Shown here: piece after piece, positions 16,772 to 26,036 of the stretch
Position numbering within the stretch: the first letter of the stretch is position 1
Layout: every line of letters starts with the position of its first letter
Assembly: GCF_000379105.1 (NCBI RefSeq)
Contig: NZ_KB900609.1
Span: 3,271,773 to 3,335,772, forward strand
Source of the DNA: Methylobacterium sp. WSM2598
GTDB lineage: Bacteria; Pseudomonadota; Alphaproteobacteria; Rhizobiales; Beijerinckiaceae
Direction: 5' to 3'
Length of the DNA: 64,000 nt
The notes under the pieces: model-generated
Seen by the model: the letters and a program-made list of their open reading frames with translations, nothing else
Databases searched by the model: none
Told to the model about the DNA's origin: nothing
Made by a program: the position numbers and the translations under genes

Positions 16772-18589
16772 ATGGACGAGACCACCGGCACGCCCTCGAC
16801 CGACGAGCCGGGTTTCCCGGGTTTGGCCCCGCCGGCGGCGCCGGCCGCCGCGCCCTACCGGGTGCTGGCGCGCAAGTACCGCCCCCAGAGCTTCGACGAC
16901 CTGATCGGCCAGGGTGCCATGGTGCGCACCCTGGCGAACGCCTTCGAGGCCGGGCGCATCCCGCAGGCCTGGATGCTCACCGGCGTGCGCGGGGTGGGCA
17001 AGACCACCACCGCCCGCATCCTGGCGCGCGGGCTCAACTACGCCCTCGCCGGGGACGCGAAGGCCGGCCCGACGATCCGGATGCCGACGCTCGGCCTGCA
17101 TTGCGCGGCGATCATGGAATCCCGGCACATCGACGTGCTGGAGATGGACGCCGCCTCCCATACCGGCATCGACGACGTCCGCCAGATCATCGACGGCATC
17201 CGCTACGCCCCGGTCTCGGCGCGCTACAAGGTCTACATCGTCGACGAGGTCCACATGCTGTCCGAGAAGGCGTTCAACGCCTTCCTGAAGACGCTGGAGG
17301 AGCCCCCGCCGCACGCGAAATTCGTCTTCGCCACCACCGAGATCCGCAAGGTTCCGGTGACGATCCTGTCGCGCTGCCAGCGCTTCGACCTGCGCCGGGT
17401 CGAGGCGGGCACGCTCGTCGCCCACCTGCACAGGATCTGCGACGCCGAGGGCGTGGCGGTGGAGCCCGAGGCGCTCGCCGCCATCGCGCGGGCGGCGGAG
17501 GGCTCGGTGCGCGATTCGCTCTCCCTCCTCGACCAGGCGATCGCGCACGGCGCGGGCCGGGTCACGGCCGAAACCGTGCGCGACATGCTCGGCCTCGCCG
17601 ACCGGGCGCGGATCATCGACCTGTTCGAGGCCGCCATGCGGGGCGACGCGCCCGCCGCCTTCGCGGAACTGCACGGTCAGTACGAGGCCGGCGCCGATCC
17701 CGCGGTGGTGCTGCAGGACCTCGCCGGCTTCACGCACCTCGTCACCCGCCTGAAGGTCGCGCCCGAGACCGCCCGCGCCGACACCGCCCTGAGCGAGGCC
17801 GAGCGGGGCCGCGGCAGCGACTTCGCGGACCGGCTCTCGGTGCGGGCCCTGTCGCGGGCGTGGCAGATCCTGCTCAGGGCGATTCCCGAGGTGCAGGCGG
17901 CGCCCCGTCCCCTCGCGGCGGCCGAGATGGCGCTGGTGCGCCTGATCTACGCCGCCGACCTGCCGACCCCGGACGAGGCCCTGCGGCAGGTGCGGGAAGG
18001 CGGCGGCGCGGCGGTCCCGCCCGCCGGCCGCCCTCTGCCCGCCGCCCCGCCCGGCCCCGCCCTGCGCGCCCTGCCGGACGCCCGCCCCGCGCAATCCGCC
18101 GCGGCGGCCCGCCCGGCCGCCGCCCCGGCGCAGGCGCAGCACGCGGCCGAGCCGGCCCTGCGGCTGCGGCGCTTCGAGGACGTGGTGGGGCTCGCGGAGG
18201 CCAAGCGCGACATCGGCCTCAAGGCCGCCCTGGAGCGCGACGTGCACCTCGTGCGCTTCGAGGAGGGCCGCATCGAGTTCCGCCTCGCCGAGGCGGGCCG
18301 CCCGAGCCTCGCCAACGACCTCGCCCGCGCCCTCGACCTCTGGACGGGGCGGCGCTGGGTGGTGGCCCTGTCGCGGGAGACCGGCGAGGCGACGCTGGCG
18401 GCCCGGGCCGAGGCCGCCCGCGAGAGCCGCCACCAGGGCGCGGCGGCGCATCCCCTGGTGCAGGAGGTGCTGAAGCGCTTCCCGGGCGCCCAGATCGTGG
18501 ATGTGCGGGAGAGGCCGCCCGAGGCACCCGCCGAGGAATTCAGCCCCGAGGAATTCAGCGCCCCGGAGGAGCCGGAGGCGGACCAGTAG
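16772..18589 (+). CDS. dnaX: DNA polymerase III subunit gamma/tau
   Basis: DnaX is the clamp-loader ATPase. The 605-residue protein has Walker A GVRGVGKTTT (71-80), the DEXX-like VDEVHMLS, sensor 1 ATTE and sensor 2 region, an Ala/Pro-rich linker near 415-460, and a C-terminal tau domain that would bind the polymerase alpha subunit. The cysteines that make the zinc module in E. coli are absent apart from one (GLHCAAIMES), which I believe is usual in this class. The ATG at 16772 is chosen; the frame is open far upstream across the SRP RNA gene. The acidic tail repeats EEFS twice. First gene of dnaX-ybaB-recR. Confidence 0.95.
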   Translation: MDETTGTPSTDEPGFPGLAPPAAPAAAPYRVLARKYRPQSFDDLIGQGAMVRTLANAFEAGRIPQAWMLTGVRGVGKTTTARILARGLNYALAGDAKAGPTIRMPTLGLHCAAIMESRHIDVLEMDAASHTGIDDVRQIIDGIRYAPVSARYKVYIVDEVHMLSEKAFNAFLKTLEEPPPHAKFVFATTEIRKVPVTILSRCQRFDLRRVEAGTLVAHLHRICDAEGVAVEPEALAAIARAAEGSVRDSLSLLDQAIAHGAGRVTAETVRDMLGLADRARIIDLFEAAMRGDAPAAFAELHGQYEAGADPAVVLQDLAGFTHLVTRLKVAPETARADTALSEAERGRGSDFADRLSVRALSRAWQILLRAIPEVQAAPRPLAAAEMALVRLIYAADLPTPDEALRQVREGGGAAVPPAGRPLPAAPPGPALRALPDARPAQSAAAARPAAAPAQAQHAAEPALRLRRFEDVVGLAEAKRDIGLKAALERDVHLVRFEEGRIEFRLAEAGRPSLANDLARALDLWTGRRWVVALSRETGEATLAARAEAARESRHQGAAAHPLVQEVLKRFPGAQIVDVRERPPEAPAEEFSPEEFSAPEEPEADQ

Positions 18590-18644
18590 CGGCCGCGGCT
18601 CCCCTGCCCCACATTGGGCGGATGCGACCGCCGGAGGACTCGTC

Positions 18645-18968
18645 ATGCGCGACATCATGGGCCTGATGAAGCAGGCCCAGGCCATGCAGCAGAAGATGGC
18701 CGACCTGCAGAACGAACTCGACGCGGTCGAGGTCTCGGGCGCGGCCGGCGGCGGGGCCGTCACGGTGACGATGACCGCCAAGGGCGTCATGAAGGGCGTG
18801 ACCCTCGACCCCTCGCTCCTGGTGCGGGAGGACAAGGAGATCCTGGAGGACCTGATCGTGGCGGCGGTGAACGACGCCCGCGCCAAGGGCGAGCGCGCCG
18901 CCCAGGAGCGGATGCAGGAACTCACCAAGGGCCTGCCGCTCCCGCCCGGCATGAAGCTGCCGTTCTGA
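18645..18968 (+). CDS. ybaB: YbaB/EbfC family nucleoid-associated protein
   Basis: This small DNA-binding dimer of 107 residues starts [25 protein letters not shown], a coiled N-terminal helix, followed by the [19 protein letters not shown] strand region and the acidic/amphipathic C-terminal helix. A strong ribosome site (GGAGG, eight bases upstream) marks the ATG at 18645. It sits between dnaX and recR, the conserved order. Confidence 0.95.
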
Positions 18969-19117
18969 TTCCGGCGAGGGCGGGCTCCGGACCGTCGCTC
19001 GCAGCCTCGCGGCGCTCCTCGCGCCGGGCGGGTCCCCCGCGCGTCGGCGACGCGGCCCGTTCCCGTCGAAACCCGTGCGGGCCCGGGGAGCCCGCGCCCA
19101 GCGTCCAGGGATGGTCC

Positions 19118-19723
19118 ATGCCGCAAGCCGTCGCCGGTCCGGAGATCGAGCGCCTGATCCAGCTCCTGGCCCGCATGCCCGGCCTCGGCCCGCGCTCCGC
19201 GCGGCGGGCCGCCCTGCAGCTGATCAAGAAGCGCGACACCCTGCTCGGCCCCCTCGCCGAGGCGATGCGGGTCGCCTCCGAGCGCATCGTCACCTGCCGC
19301 GAATGCGGCAACGTCGACACCTGCGACCCCTGCACGATCTGCCGCGACCACGGCCGCGATCCCTCGATGCTCGTCGTGGTCGAGGACGTCTCGGATCTCT
19401 GGGCGCTGGAACGCTCGGGCGCGGTCACGGCCCGCTACCACGTGCTCGGCGGCATCCTCTCGGCCCTCGACGGCATCCGCCCGGAGAACCTCAACCTCGC
19501 GCGGCTCGTCGAGCGGGCGAGCGTGCCGGAGATGCGCGAGATCATCCTCGCCCTCAGCGCCACGGTGGACGGGCAGACCACCGCCCACTACGTCACCGAA
19601 CTCCTGGCGCACCTGCCCGTGAAGGTCACGAAGCTCGCCCACGGCGTGCCGGTCGGCGGCGAACTGGACTATCTCGACGAGGGCACGCTCTCCGCGGCGA
19701 TCCGTCAGCGCACCGCCTTCTGA
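19118..19723 (+). CDS. recR: Recombination mediator RecR
   Basis: RecR works with RecF and RecO to load RecA at gaps. The 201-residue protein shows an N-terminal HhH ([15 protein letters not shown]), a zinc finger (Cys60, 63, 69, 72, with Cys75 adjacent), a Toprim core ([13 protein letters not shown]) and the C-terminal Walker-B-like end ([16 protein letters not shown]). The ATG at 19118 gives the family N-terminus. A 149-base gap with no visible gene separates it from ybaB. Confidence 0.96.
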
Positions 19724-19815
19724 GGGCCGTCGCGCGGATTTGACCCGGGCAGCCCGAATCCCTATCTCGACGGGACATGCGCGGCGCCCGTCGGCGCCCT
19801 GACCCGGTTTACCCC

Positions 19816-20337
19816 ATGACCATCCGCCCCCTCGTCATCCTTCCGGACGCGCGCCTGCGCGTGACCTCCTCACCGGTCGGCACGATCACGGGCGAGGTGC
19901 GCAAGCTCGCGGCCGACATGCTGGAGACGATGTACGACGCCCCGGGCGTCGGCCTCGCGGCGATCCAGGTCGGCGAGCCGACCCGCATCGTGACCATCGA
20001 TACCTCCAAGGACAAGGAGGCGCGCACCCCCCTCGTGCTGATCGACCCGGAGATCGTCTGGTCCTCCGAGGAGACCCGCGCCTACGAGGAGGGCTGCCTG
20101 TCGATCCCCGAATACTACGCCGAGGTGGTGCGGCCCGACCGGGTGCGGGTCCGCTTCCGCACCCTCGACGGCGAGACCGTGGAGCAGGAGGCGGACGGGC
20201 TCCTCGCCACCTGCCTCCAGCACGAGCTCGACCACCTCAACGGGGTGCTCTTCATCGACCACATCTCGAAGCTGAAGCGCGACCGGGTGATGAAGAAATT
20301 CGCCAAGGCGGCCAAGCGCGGCCAGGAAGCGGCCTGA
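19816..20337 (+). CDS. def: Peptide deformylase
   Basis: Def removes the formyl group from nascent proteins. All three motifs are present: [10 protein letters not shown] (44-53), EGCLS with metal ligand Cys94, and QHELDHLNG with His136, His140 and catalytic Glu137. The protein has 173 residues. It leads a formyl-methionine module: fmt follows 13 bases later, then truA five bases after that. The ATG at 19816 is the family start; a longer frame upstream is ignored. Confidence 0.97.
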   Translation: MTIRPLVILPDARLRVTSSPVGTITGEVRKLAADMLETMYDAPGVGLAAIQVGEPTRIVTIDTSKDKEARTPLVLIDPEIVWSSEETRAYEEGCLSIPEYYAEVVRPDRVRVRFRTLDGETVEQEADGLLATCLQHELDHLNGVLFIDHISKLKRDRVMKKFAKAAKRGQEAA

Positions 20338-20350
20338 CGCGGTCGCCGGC

Positions 20351-21283
20351 ATGTCCCTCAAGGTCGTCTTCATGGGCACCCCGGACTTCGCGGTGCCGAC
20401 GCTCGCCGAGATCGTGGGGGGCGGGCACGAGGTCGTGGCGGTCTACACGCGCGCGCCGGCTCCGGCCGGCCGCGGCATGGCGCTCAGGCCCTCGCCCGTC
20501 CAGGCCCTCGCCGAGCGCTTCGGCCTGCCCGTGCTGACGCCCTCGACCCTGCGCGGCCCCGAGGCCGCCGAGACCTTCCGGGCCCACGGGGCGGACGTCG
20601 CCGTGGTGGTCGCCTACGGGATGATCCTGCCGCCGGCGATCCTGGACGCGCCGCCCCTCGGCTGCCTCAACCTCCACGCCTCAATCCTGCCGCGCTGGCG
20701 CGGCGCGGCGCCGATCCAGCGGGCCGTGATGGCGGGCGACGCGGAGACCGGCGTCGCCGTGATGCGCATGGAGCCGGGCCTCGATACCGGCCCGGTCGCC
20801 ATGCTGGAGCGCGTCGCCATCTCCCCCGAAATGACCGCGGGCGACCTCCACGACCGGCTGATGCCGCTCGGCGCCGACCTGATGCACCGGGCGCTCGGGG
20901 CGCTCGAGCGCGGCGGACTCACCTTCACGCCCCAGCCCGCCGAGGGCGTCGTCTACGCGCACAAGATCACCAACGAGGAGGCGCGGCTCGACTGGACCGC
21001 GCCGGCCGCCCGCCTGCACGACCGGGTCCGCGGGCTCTCGCCCTTCCCGGGCGCCTTCTTCCTCGCCGATCTCGGGCGCGGGCCGGAGCGCGTGAAGGTG
21101 CTGCGCGCGCGCAGCGCCGAGGGTTCGGGGGCGCCGGGCACGCTGCTCGACGAGGCCGGCACGGTCGCCTGCGGCGAGGGCGCGCTGCGGCTCCTGCGGG
21201 TGCAGCCCGCCGGCAAGGCGGCGATGGAGGCGGCCGACTTCCTGCGCGGCCGGCGCCTGGAGCCGGGCACCCGCCTCGCCTGA
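20351..21283 (+). CDS. fmt: Methionyl-tRNA formyltransferase
   Basis: Fmt formylates initiator Met-tRNA using 10-formyl-THF. The N-terminal Rossmann domain has [12 protein letters not shown] and the folate site [20 protein letters not shown], with the catalytic Asp in DTGPV; the C-terminal OB-like domain ([14 protein letters not shown]) follows. 310 residues, normal length. Part of def-fmt-truA. Confidence 0.97.
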   Translation: MSLKVVFMGTPDFAVPTLAEIVGGGHEVVAVYTRAPAPAGRGMALRPSPVQALAERFGLPVLTPSTLRGPEAAETFRAHGADVAVVVAYGMILPPAILDAPPLGCLNLHASILPRWRGAAPIQRAVMAGDAETGVAVMRMEPGLDTGPVAMLERVAISPEMTAGDLHDRLMPLGADLMHRALGALERGGLTFTPQPAEGVVYAHKITNEEARLDWTAPAARLHDRVRGLSPFPGAFFLADLGRGPERVKVLRARSAEGSGAPGTLLDEAGTVACGEGALRLLRVQPAGKAAMEAADFLRGRRLEPGTRLA

Positions 21284-21287
21284 TCCG

Positions 21288-22040
21288 ATGCCCCGCTACA
21301 AGCTCGTGGTCGAGTACGACGGCAGCGGCTTCGCCGGCTGGCAGCGCCAAGCCGCCGACCGGACGGTGCAGCAGGCCCTGGAGGAGGCGATCGCGCGCTT
21401 CGCCGGCGCGCCGGTGCGGGTGCATTGCGCGGGCCGCACCGATGCGGGCGTGCACGCCACCCACCAGGTCGTCCACCTCGACCTCGACCGCGATTGGCGC
21501 ACCGACACGGTGCGCGACGCGTCCAACGCCCATCTGCGGCCGGAGCCGGTCGCGGTCGTGAGCGCGGAGCGGGTGCGCCCCGACTTCGACGCCCGCCACT
21601 CGGCGCTGAGGCGCCACTACCGCTACCGGATCCTGAACCGCCGCAGCCCGCCGGCCCTCGGCCGGGCCTATCTCTGGCACGTGCCCTGGGCCCTGGACGC
21701 GCACGCCATGCACGCGGCGGCGCAGACCCTGCTCGGCCGGCACGATTTCTCCGCCTTCCGGGCCGCCGAGTGCCAGGCGAACAGCCCGGTGCGCACCCTC
21801 GACCAGCTCGACGTGGCGCGGATCGGCGACGAGATCCTGGTCGCCACCTCGGCCCGCTCCTTCCTGCATCACCAGGTGCGCGGGATGGTCGGCACCCTGA
21901 TGCTGGCCGGGTGCGGCCGGCTCGACGCCGCCGGGGTGCGGGCCGTGCTCGACTCCCGGGATCGGACCCGCTGCGGCCCGCTCGCCCCGGCCGCCGGCCT
22001 GACCCTGACCGGCGTCGACTACCCGGAGCCCGGCCCGTAG
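21288..22040 (+). CDS. truA: tRNA pseudouridine synthase A
   Basis: TruA makes pseudouridine 38-40 in tRNA anticodon arms. The catalytic aspartate is Asp52 in GRTDAGVHA; other family blocks are YDGSGFAGWQRQ, the HYRYRI strand, HDFSAFRAAE and FLHHQVRGMVGTL. 250 residues. Its ATG is five bases after the fmt stop, so it is translationally linked with def and fmt. Confidence 0.97.
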   Translation: MPRYKLVVEYDGSGFAGWQRQAADRTVQQALEEAIARFAGAPVRVHCAGRTDAGVHATHQVVHLDLDRDWRTDTVRDASNAHLRPEPVAVVSAERVRPDFDARHSALRRHYRYRILNRRSPPALGRAYLWHVPWALDAHAMHAAAQTLLGRHDFSAFRAAECQANSPVRTLDQLDVARIGDEILVATSARSFLHHQVRGMVGTLMLAGCGRLDAAGVRAVLDSRDRTRCGPLAPAAGLTLTGVDYPEPGP

Positions 22041-22145
22041 CGGCGGCCGGTCCGCCTCGGGTCATACGACATCCGGTTGATGGCTTCGCATCTCCCATTT
22101 CGGCCATGCGGATGTCGGCTTCGCTCAGGCGCCGCGCGGGCTTGG

Positions 22146-22182
22146 GATCCGGGATCCGCTTCGATCAAGCCGATCCCGGATC
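22146..22182. terminator. Perfect 11-bp inverted repeat after truA
   Basis: GATCCGGGATC (22146-22156) and GATCCCGGATC (22172-22182) flank a 15-base loop. It lies 106 bases after truA and touches the stop of the convergent methyltransferase gene, so it could terminate either transcript. No T-run. A second weaker pair (CGACATCCG at 22067, CGGATGTCG at 22109) lies just upstream. Confidence 0.45.
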
Positions 22183-23116
22183 AGGCGTGCGCGTAGGCGA
22201 GGTCGTAGACCTCGCCCGTCTCGGCCTCCCAGGCCACCAGCGGATCGGCCACCTTGCGCACCAGGCAGCCGCTGAGCAGGTAGGTCATGCTGAGGCTCAT
22301 CCGGTAGAAATGCGCGTTGCCGGCTTGGTGCGGGACGATGCTGCCCGGGTGCTTGTACTGCGCCTCCAGCATCTCGAACCCCGTGTGCCGGTTGAACACG
22401 CCCCGCCACGCCTCCTTGGAGTAGCGCCAGAAATCCCACGGCTCCTCGTGCAGCGGCCAGGCGCCGTGCGAGATGATCAGGGCGAGGCCGCCGGGCCTCA
22501 TGACCTTGTTCATCTCGAGGGCGACCTTCCAGGGCATCAGGATGTGCTCGAAGACCGCGATCGAGAACACGAAGTCGAAGGGCCCCTCGACGCAGCGGGA
22601 GAGGTGGTGCGCGTCCCCGACCACGTCGACGTTCGGACCCGCGGTGATGTCGAGCCCGACATACGCGATGTCCTGCGGGAAGGCGTCGCGGTAGACCGTC
22701 CCGCTGCGCGCCCGGCTGCCGATCTCCAGGAACCGGCCCTTGCGGGAGGCGACCTCGGCGCGGAAGCGGTCCTGCATCGCGTCGAAGGCCGCGTCGCCCG
22801 ACCAGGGGAAGTGCGTGGCCGGATTGTCGTAGGACACCCCCGGACTGACCTCGAAGCGCAGCTTCTCCCCGTCGATCTGGTCGGTCGGCAGCAGCCCGAC
22901 CGCGACGAAGCCCCACATCAGCGCGTCCGGTCCGAAGATCGGCACGAGATCGGGACGCGCCACCCGGCCGACCTGCAGGGCGACGTCGCGGCCCTCGTAG
23001 CGCAGGCTCGGCGCGAGGGCGTTCGCCCAGCCCTCGATGTACACGGCGCGGTGCAGGATCTGGACCTTGTCGAGGAAGCCGTGGTGAGGCGCCGGCGCAC
23101 GCTTTCGGAACAACAT
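22181..23116 (-). CDS. SAM-dependent class I methyltransferase
   Basis: This 311-residue protein has a Methyltransf_11-like core: motif I FLEIGSRARSG near residue 128, an acidic end of strand 2 (YVGLDI), FDFVFSIAVFEHI as motif post-I/II, and MRPGGLALIISH as motif III. About 120 residues precede the core and show no recognised domain. The region after motif III (PWDFWRYSKEAWRGVF) resembles methyltransferases found in glycan or cell-surface clusters. There is no such cluster here, so the substrate is open. Confidence 0.75.
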   Translation of the reverse strand: MLFRKRAPAPHHGFLDKVQILHRAVYIEGWANALAPSLRYEGRDVALQVGRVARPDLVPIFGPDALMWGFVAVGLLPTDQIDGEKLRFEVSPGVSYDNPATHFPWSGDAAFDAMQDRFRAEVASRKGRFLEIGSRARSGTVYRDAFPQDIAYVGLDITAGPNVDVVGDAHHLSRCVEGPFDFVFSIAVFEHILMPWKVALEMNKVMRPGGLALIISHGAWPLHEEPWDFWRYSKEAWRGVFNRHTGFEMLEAQYKHPGSIVPHQAGNAHFYRMSLSMTYLLSGCLVRKVADPLVAWEAETGEVYDLAYAHA

Positions 23117-23266
23117 CGCAACGTCTCGCGAGAGTCGGCGAGCGCCGTGCCGCGGCGCGGGGCGGACCTCCCCGCATCCCGACCGCGGCGCCGGCGCGCC
23201 GATGCCGTGGCATAGCGCCGAGGACCCCGCGCCGGCAATCGCCCGGCGGGACGCGTCGGCGGCCCG

Positions 23267-23848
23267 TTAAATCAGGGCGTGCGCGCCGCTCGCCACCGCC
23301 GCCACCGCCGCCGCGCAGGCCAGGCTGGTGAGGGCCGCCGCCGGCCCGGTCAGGCCGAGGGTCAGGCGCACGGCCGTGGCGTGCAGGCGCAGCAGGATCA
23401 CCGCGAAGGCGCCGGATTGGAGCGTCGCCAAGCCCGGGGTCGAGAGCCCGAGCGCCAGCAGGAGCGCGGGCAGGGACAGGACCAGGAAGGCCAGGACCAG
23501 GATCCAGTTCGTCACGACCACGAAGGGCACGTAGAGGGCGGTCAGTCCCAGGCGCCGCGCCGGCACGATCATGCCGAGCGGCACCGCCAGGAAACAGGCG
23601 ACCACGCCGCCCATCACGGCCAGCGTCACGTGGTCGGGCCGCAGCAGCGGCGCCCGCGCGAGGTCGACCGGTCCGCGCTCCAGGGCCAGCGCGACCACGG
23701 CGGCCGGCGCCGTCAGGGCCATCGCGCCGAAGGAGCGCCAGAAGCCGCGCTCGCTCAGGTCGAACCGCCGCAGGGCCCCCGGGTGCCGGTCGAGGAGCTC
23801 CGCCGTCCCCCGCAGCGATCGTCCGATCTCGTCCGCGCTCACCAGCAT
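23267..23848 (-). CDS. Multi-pass membrane protein of unknown function
   Basis: A protein of about 193 residues has a charged N-terminus (MLVSADEIGRSLRGTAELLD) and then four or five hydrophobic segments rich in Ala, Leu and Val (for example VTLAVMGGVVACFLAVPLGMIV and NWILVLAFLVLSLPALLLAL). No catalytic motif is visible. The ATG at 23846-23848 is chosen because hydrophobic coding begins soon after it. It starts 53 bases downstream of dapE on the same strand and may be cotranscribed with it. Function unknown. Confidence 0.7.
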   Translation of the reverse strand: MLVSADEIGRSLRGTAELLDRHPGALRRFDLSERGFWRSFGAMALTAPAAVVALALERGPVDLARAPLLRPDHVTLAVMGGVVACFLAVPLGMIVPARRLGLTALYVPFVVVTNWILVLAFLVLSLPALLLALGLSTPGLATLQSGAFAVILLRLHATAVRLTLGLTGPAAALTSLACAAAVAAVASGAHALI

Positions 23849-23901
23849 GGTGCGCCCCGCCAATCCGCACCGCGCGAGATTCAACTTTCGTCTAATACGG
23901 G

Positions 23902-25092
23902 TCAAGCCCGTTCGGCGGGCTGCGGGCTGGCCGGAAAATAGGCATTCAGGATGCGGCGGAAGATGGCGGTGAGGCGATCGAGATCCGCCACCGCGACGCG
24001 CTCGTCGACCTGGTGCATGGTCTGGCCGACGAGGCCGAACTCGATCACCGGGCAGGCCTCCTTGATGAAGCGCGCGTCCGAGGTTCCCCCCGTGGTGGAG
24101 AGGACCGGGCGGCGCCCGGTCTCGGCCTCGATCGCGGCGGTGACGAGGTCCACGAAGGCGTCGGGCTGGGTCAGGAAGGCGACCGCGTTGGTCGGCTGCA
24201 CGTCGAGGCGGTAGCGCACCGCGTTCCCGGCCGCCGCGTCGAGGCGCCGCCGCAGCTCGGCCTCGAGGCTGGCCGGATTCCAGAGGTCGTTGAAGCGGAT
24301 GTTGAGCGCGGCGCGGGCCTGCGCCGGGATGACGTTCGAGGCCGGGTTGCCGACGTCGATCGTGGTGAATTCGAGGTTGGAGGCGTCGAAATGCGCCGTG
24401 CCCTCGTCGAGGGGGGCGGCGAGGAGCGCGCCCGCGAGGCGGATCAGGCCCGGGATCGGGTTCTCGGCCCGGTGCGGATAGGCGACGTGGCCCTGCGCGC
24501 CCAGCACGGTGAGCGTGGCGGTGAGGGAGCCGCGCCGGCCGATCTTGATCATGTCGCCGAGCGCGTCGGGGTTGGTCGGCTCGGCCAGGATGCAATGGTC
24601 GAAGCGCTCGCCCCGCGCCCGCGCCCAGGCGAGGAGCTTCACGGTCCCGTTCACCGCCGGCCCCTCCTCGTCGCCGGTGACCAGGAAGGCGATCGAGCCG
24701 CCGAAGGCCGGCCCGCGCTCGGCCAGGAAGGCCAGGGACGCGGCGGCGAGGCAGGCGATGCCGCCCTTCATGTCGACGGCGCCGCGGCCGTGGAGCTCGC
24801 CGCCCTCGACGACGCCCGCGAAGGGATCGTGGCGCCACAGGGCGGGCTCCCCGGGCGGCACGACGTCGGTATGCCCGGCCAGCAGCAGGCAGGGCCCGTC
24901 CGCGCCGATGCGGGCGTAGAGGTTCTCGACGTCGGGCGTGCCGGGCGCGGAGAAGACCGGGCGCTCGACCGAGAAGCCCGCCGCCGCCAGCAGCCCGGCG
25001 AGGTAGGCGAGGGCGCCGCCCTCCTCGGGCGTGACGGAGGGGCAGCGGATCAGGCCCTGGGCGAGGGCGAGCGGTGAGGGTGTCGTCGGCAC
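23902..25092 (-). CDS. dapE: Succinyl-diaminopimelate desuccinylase
   Basis: DapE hydrolyses N-succinyl-LL-diaminopimelate in the lysine/peptidoglycan branch. Zinc-binding M20 motifs are present: HTDVVPPG, the bridging Asp in GAVDMKGG, the catalytic Glu pair DEEGP and LAEPT. The GTG start at 25090-25092 gives about 396 residues and the family start ([25 protein letters not shown]). It is divergent from moeB. The specificity call over other M20 deacylases rests on the overall pattern ([23 protein letters not shown]). Confidence 0.93.
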   Translation of the reverse strand: MPTTPSPLALAQGLIRCPSVTPEEGGALAYLAGLLAAAGFSVERPVFSAPGTPDVENLYARIGADGPCLLLAGHTDVVPPGEPALWRHDPFAGVVEGGELHGRGAVDMKGGIACLAAASLAFLAERGPAFGGSIAFLVTGDEEGPAVNGTVKLLAWARARGERFDHCILAEPTNPDALGDMIKIGRRGSLTATLTVLGAQGHVAYPHRAENPIPGLIRLAGALLAAPLDEGTAHFDASNLEFTTIDVGNPASNVIPAQARAALNIRFNDLWNPASLEAELRRRLDAAAGNAVRYRLDVQPTNAVAFLTQPDAFVDLVTAAIEAETGRRPVLSTTGGTSDARFIKEACPVIEFGLVGQTMHQVDERVAVADLDRLTAIFRRILNAYFPASPQPAERA

Positions 25093-25244
25093 GGGCGGCC
25101 CCGTCGGTGGCGAAGGCCGCCCCTTAAGCGGCGCGGGACCGGGATGCAAACGCGGACCTTCCGGGGCGGCCGGCATGGGGTTAGTGCTCGGGAGAGAGCC
25201 GGTGCGGGTCCGGCCGAGGGACGGCCCGGGAGCGACGCGCGCAG

Positions 25245-26036
25245 ATGACCAGCCTCAGCCCCGACGAGATCGAGCGCTACGCGCGCCACATCGTGCTGCG
25301 CGACGTCGGCGGGCCGGGCCAGGCGCGGCTGAAGGCCGCGCGGGTGCTGGTGGTCGGCGCGGGTGGGCTCGGCGCGCCGCTGATCCAGTACCTCGCCGCG
25401 GCCGGCCTCGGCACGATTGGGATCGTGGACGACGACGCGGTGTCGCTCTCCAACCTGCAGCGGCAGGTGATCCACGGCACGCCCGACCTCGGGCGCCCGA
25501 AAGTCGAGAGCGCCGCCGCTGCGGTGGCGCGCCTCAACCCGCACGTGCGGGTCGAGACGCATGCGACGCGGCTGAGCACCGACAATTCCGATCGCCTCGT
25601 CGGCGCCTACGACCTCGTGGCGGACGGGTCGGACAATTTCGCGACCCGCTACGCGGTCTCGGACGCCTGTTTCCGCCAGGGGAAGCCCCTCGTCACGGCG
25701 GCGCTCGGGCAGTTCGACGGGTCGCTCACCACGATCCGGGCCCACGAGACCGGGCCGGACGGGCGCCCGAACCCGACCTATCGCTGCCTCTTCCCCGAGC
25801 CGCCGCCCGCGGGCGCGGTGCCGACCTGCGCCGAGGCCGGCGTGATCGGGGCGCTCGCCGGGCTGATGGGCTCGATGATGGCGCTCGAGGTGATCCGGGA
25901 GGTGACGGGCTTCGGCGAGGGGCTGGTCGGGCGCCTGCTCATGGTCGATGCCCGCTCGCTGCGCTTCGAGACCCTGTCCTACGCCTACGACCCGGACAAC
26001 CCGCTCAGCGGAACGGCGGCTCGTCGAAGCTCCTGA
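25245..26036 (+). CDS. moeB: MoeB/ThiF/HesA-type sulfur-carrier adenylyltransferase
   Basis: This E1-like enzyme (263 residues) adenylates the C-terminal Gly-Gly of MoaD or ThiS. The ATP site is [12 protein letters not shown] (near 34-45) and [22 protein letters not shown] and the catalytic-cysteine region TCAEAGVIG follow. The zinc-binding C-terminal CxxC pair of E. coli MoeB is not present. moeB and thiF cannot be separated on sequence alone. Its last 32 bases overlap the 3' end of the convergent amn gene. Confidence 0.85.
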   Translation: MTSLSPDEIERYARHIVLRDVGGPGQARLKAARVLVVGAGGLGAPLIQYLAAAGLGTIGIVDDDAVSLSNLQRQVIHGTPDLGRPKVESAAAAVARLNPHVRVETHATRLSTDNSDRLVGAYDLVADGSDNFATRYAVSDACFRQGKPLVTAALGQFDGSLTTIRAHETGPDGRPNPTYRCLFPEPPPAGAVPTCAEAGVIGALAGLMGSMMALEVIREVTGFGEGLVGRLLMVDARSLRFETLSYAYDPDNPLSGTAARRSS

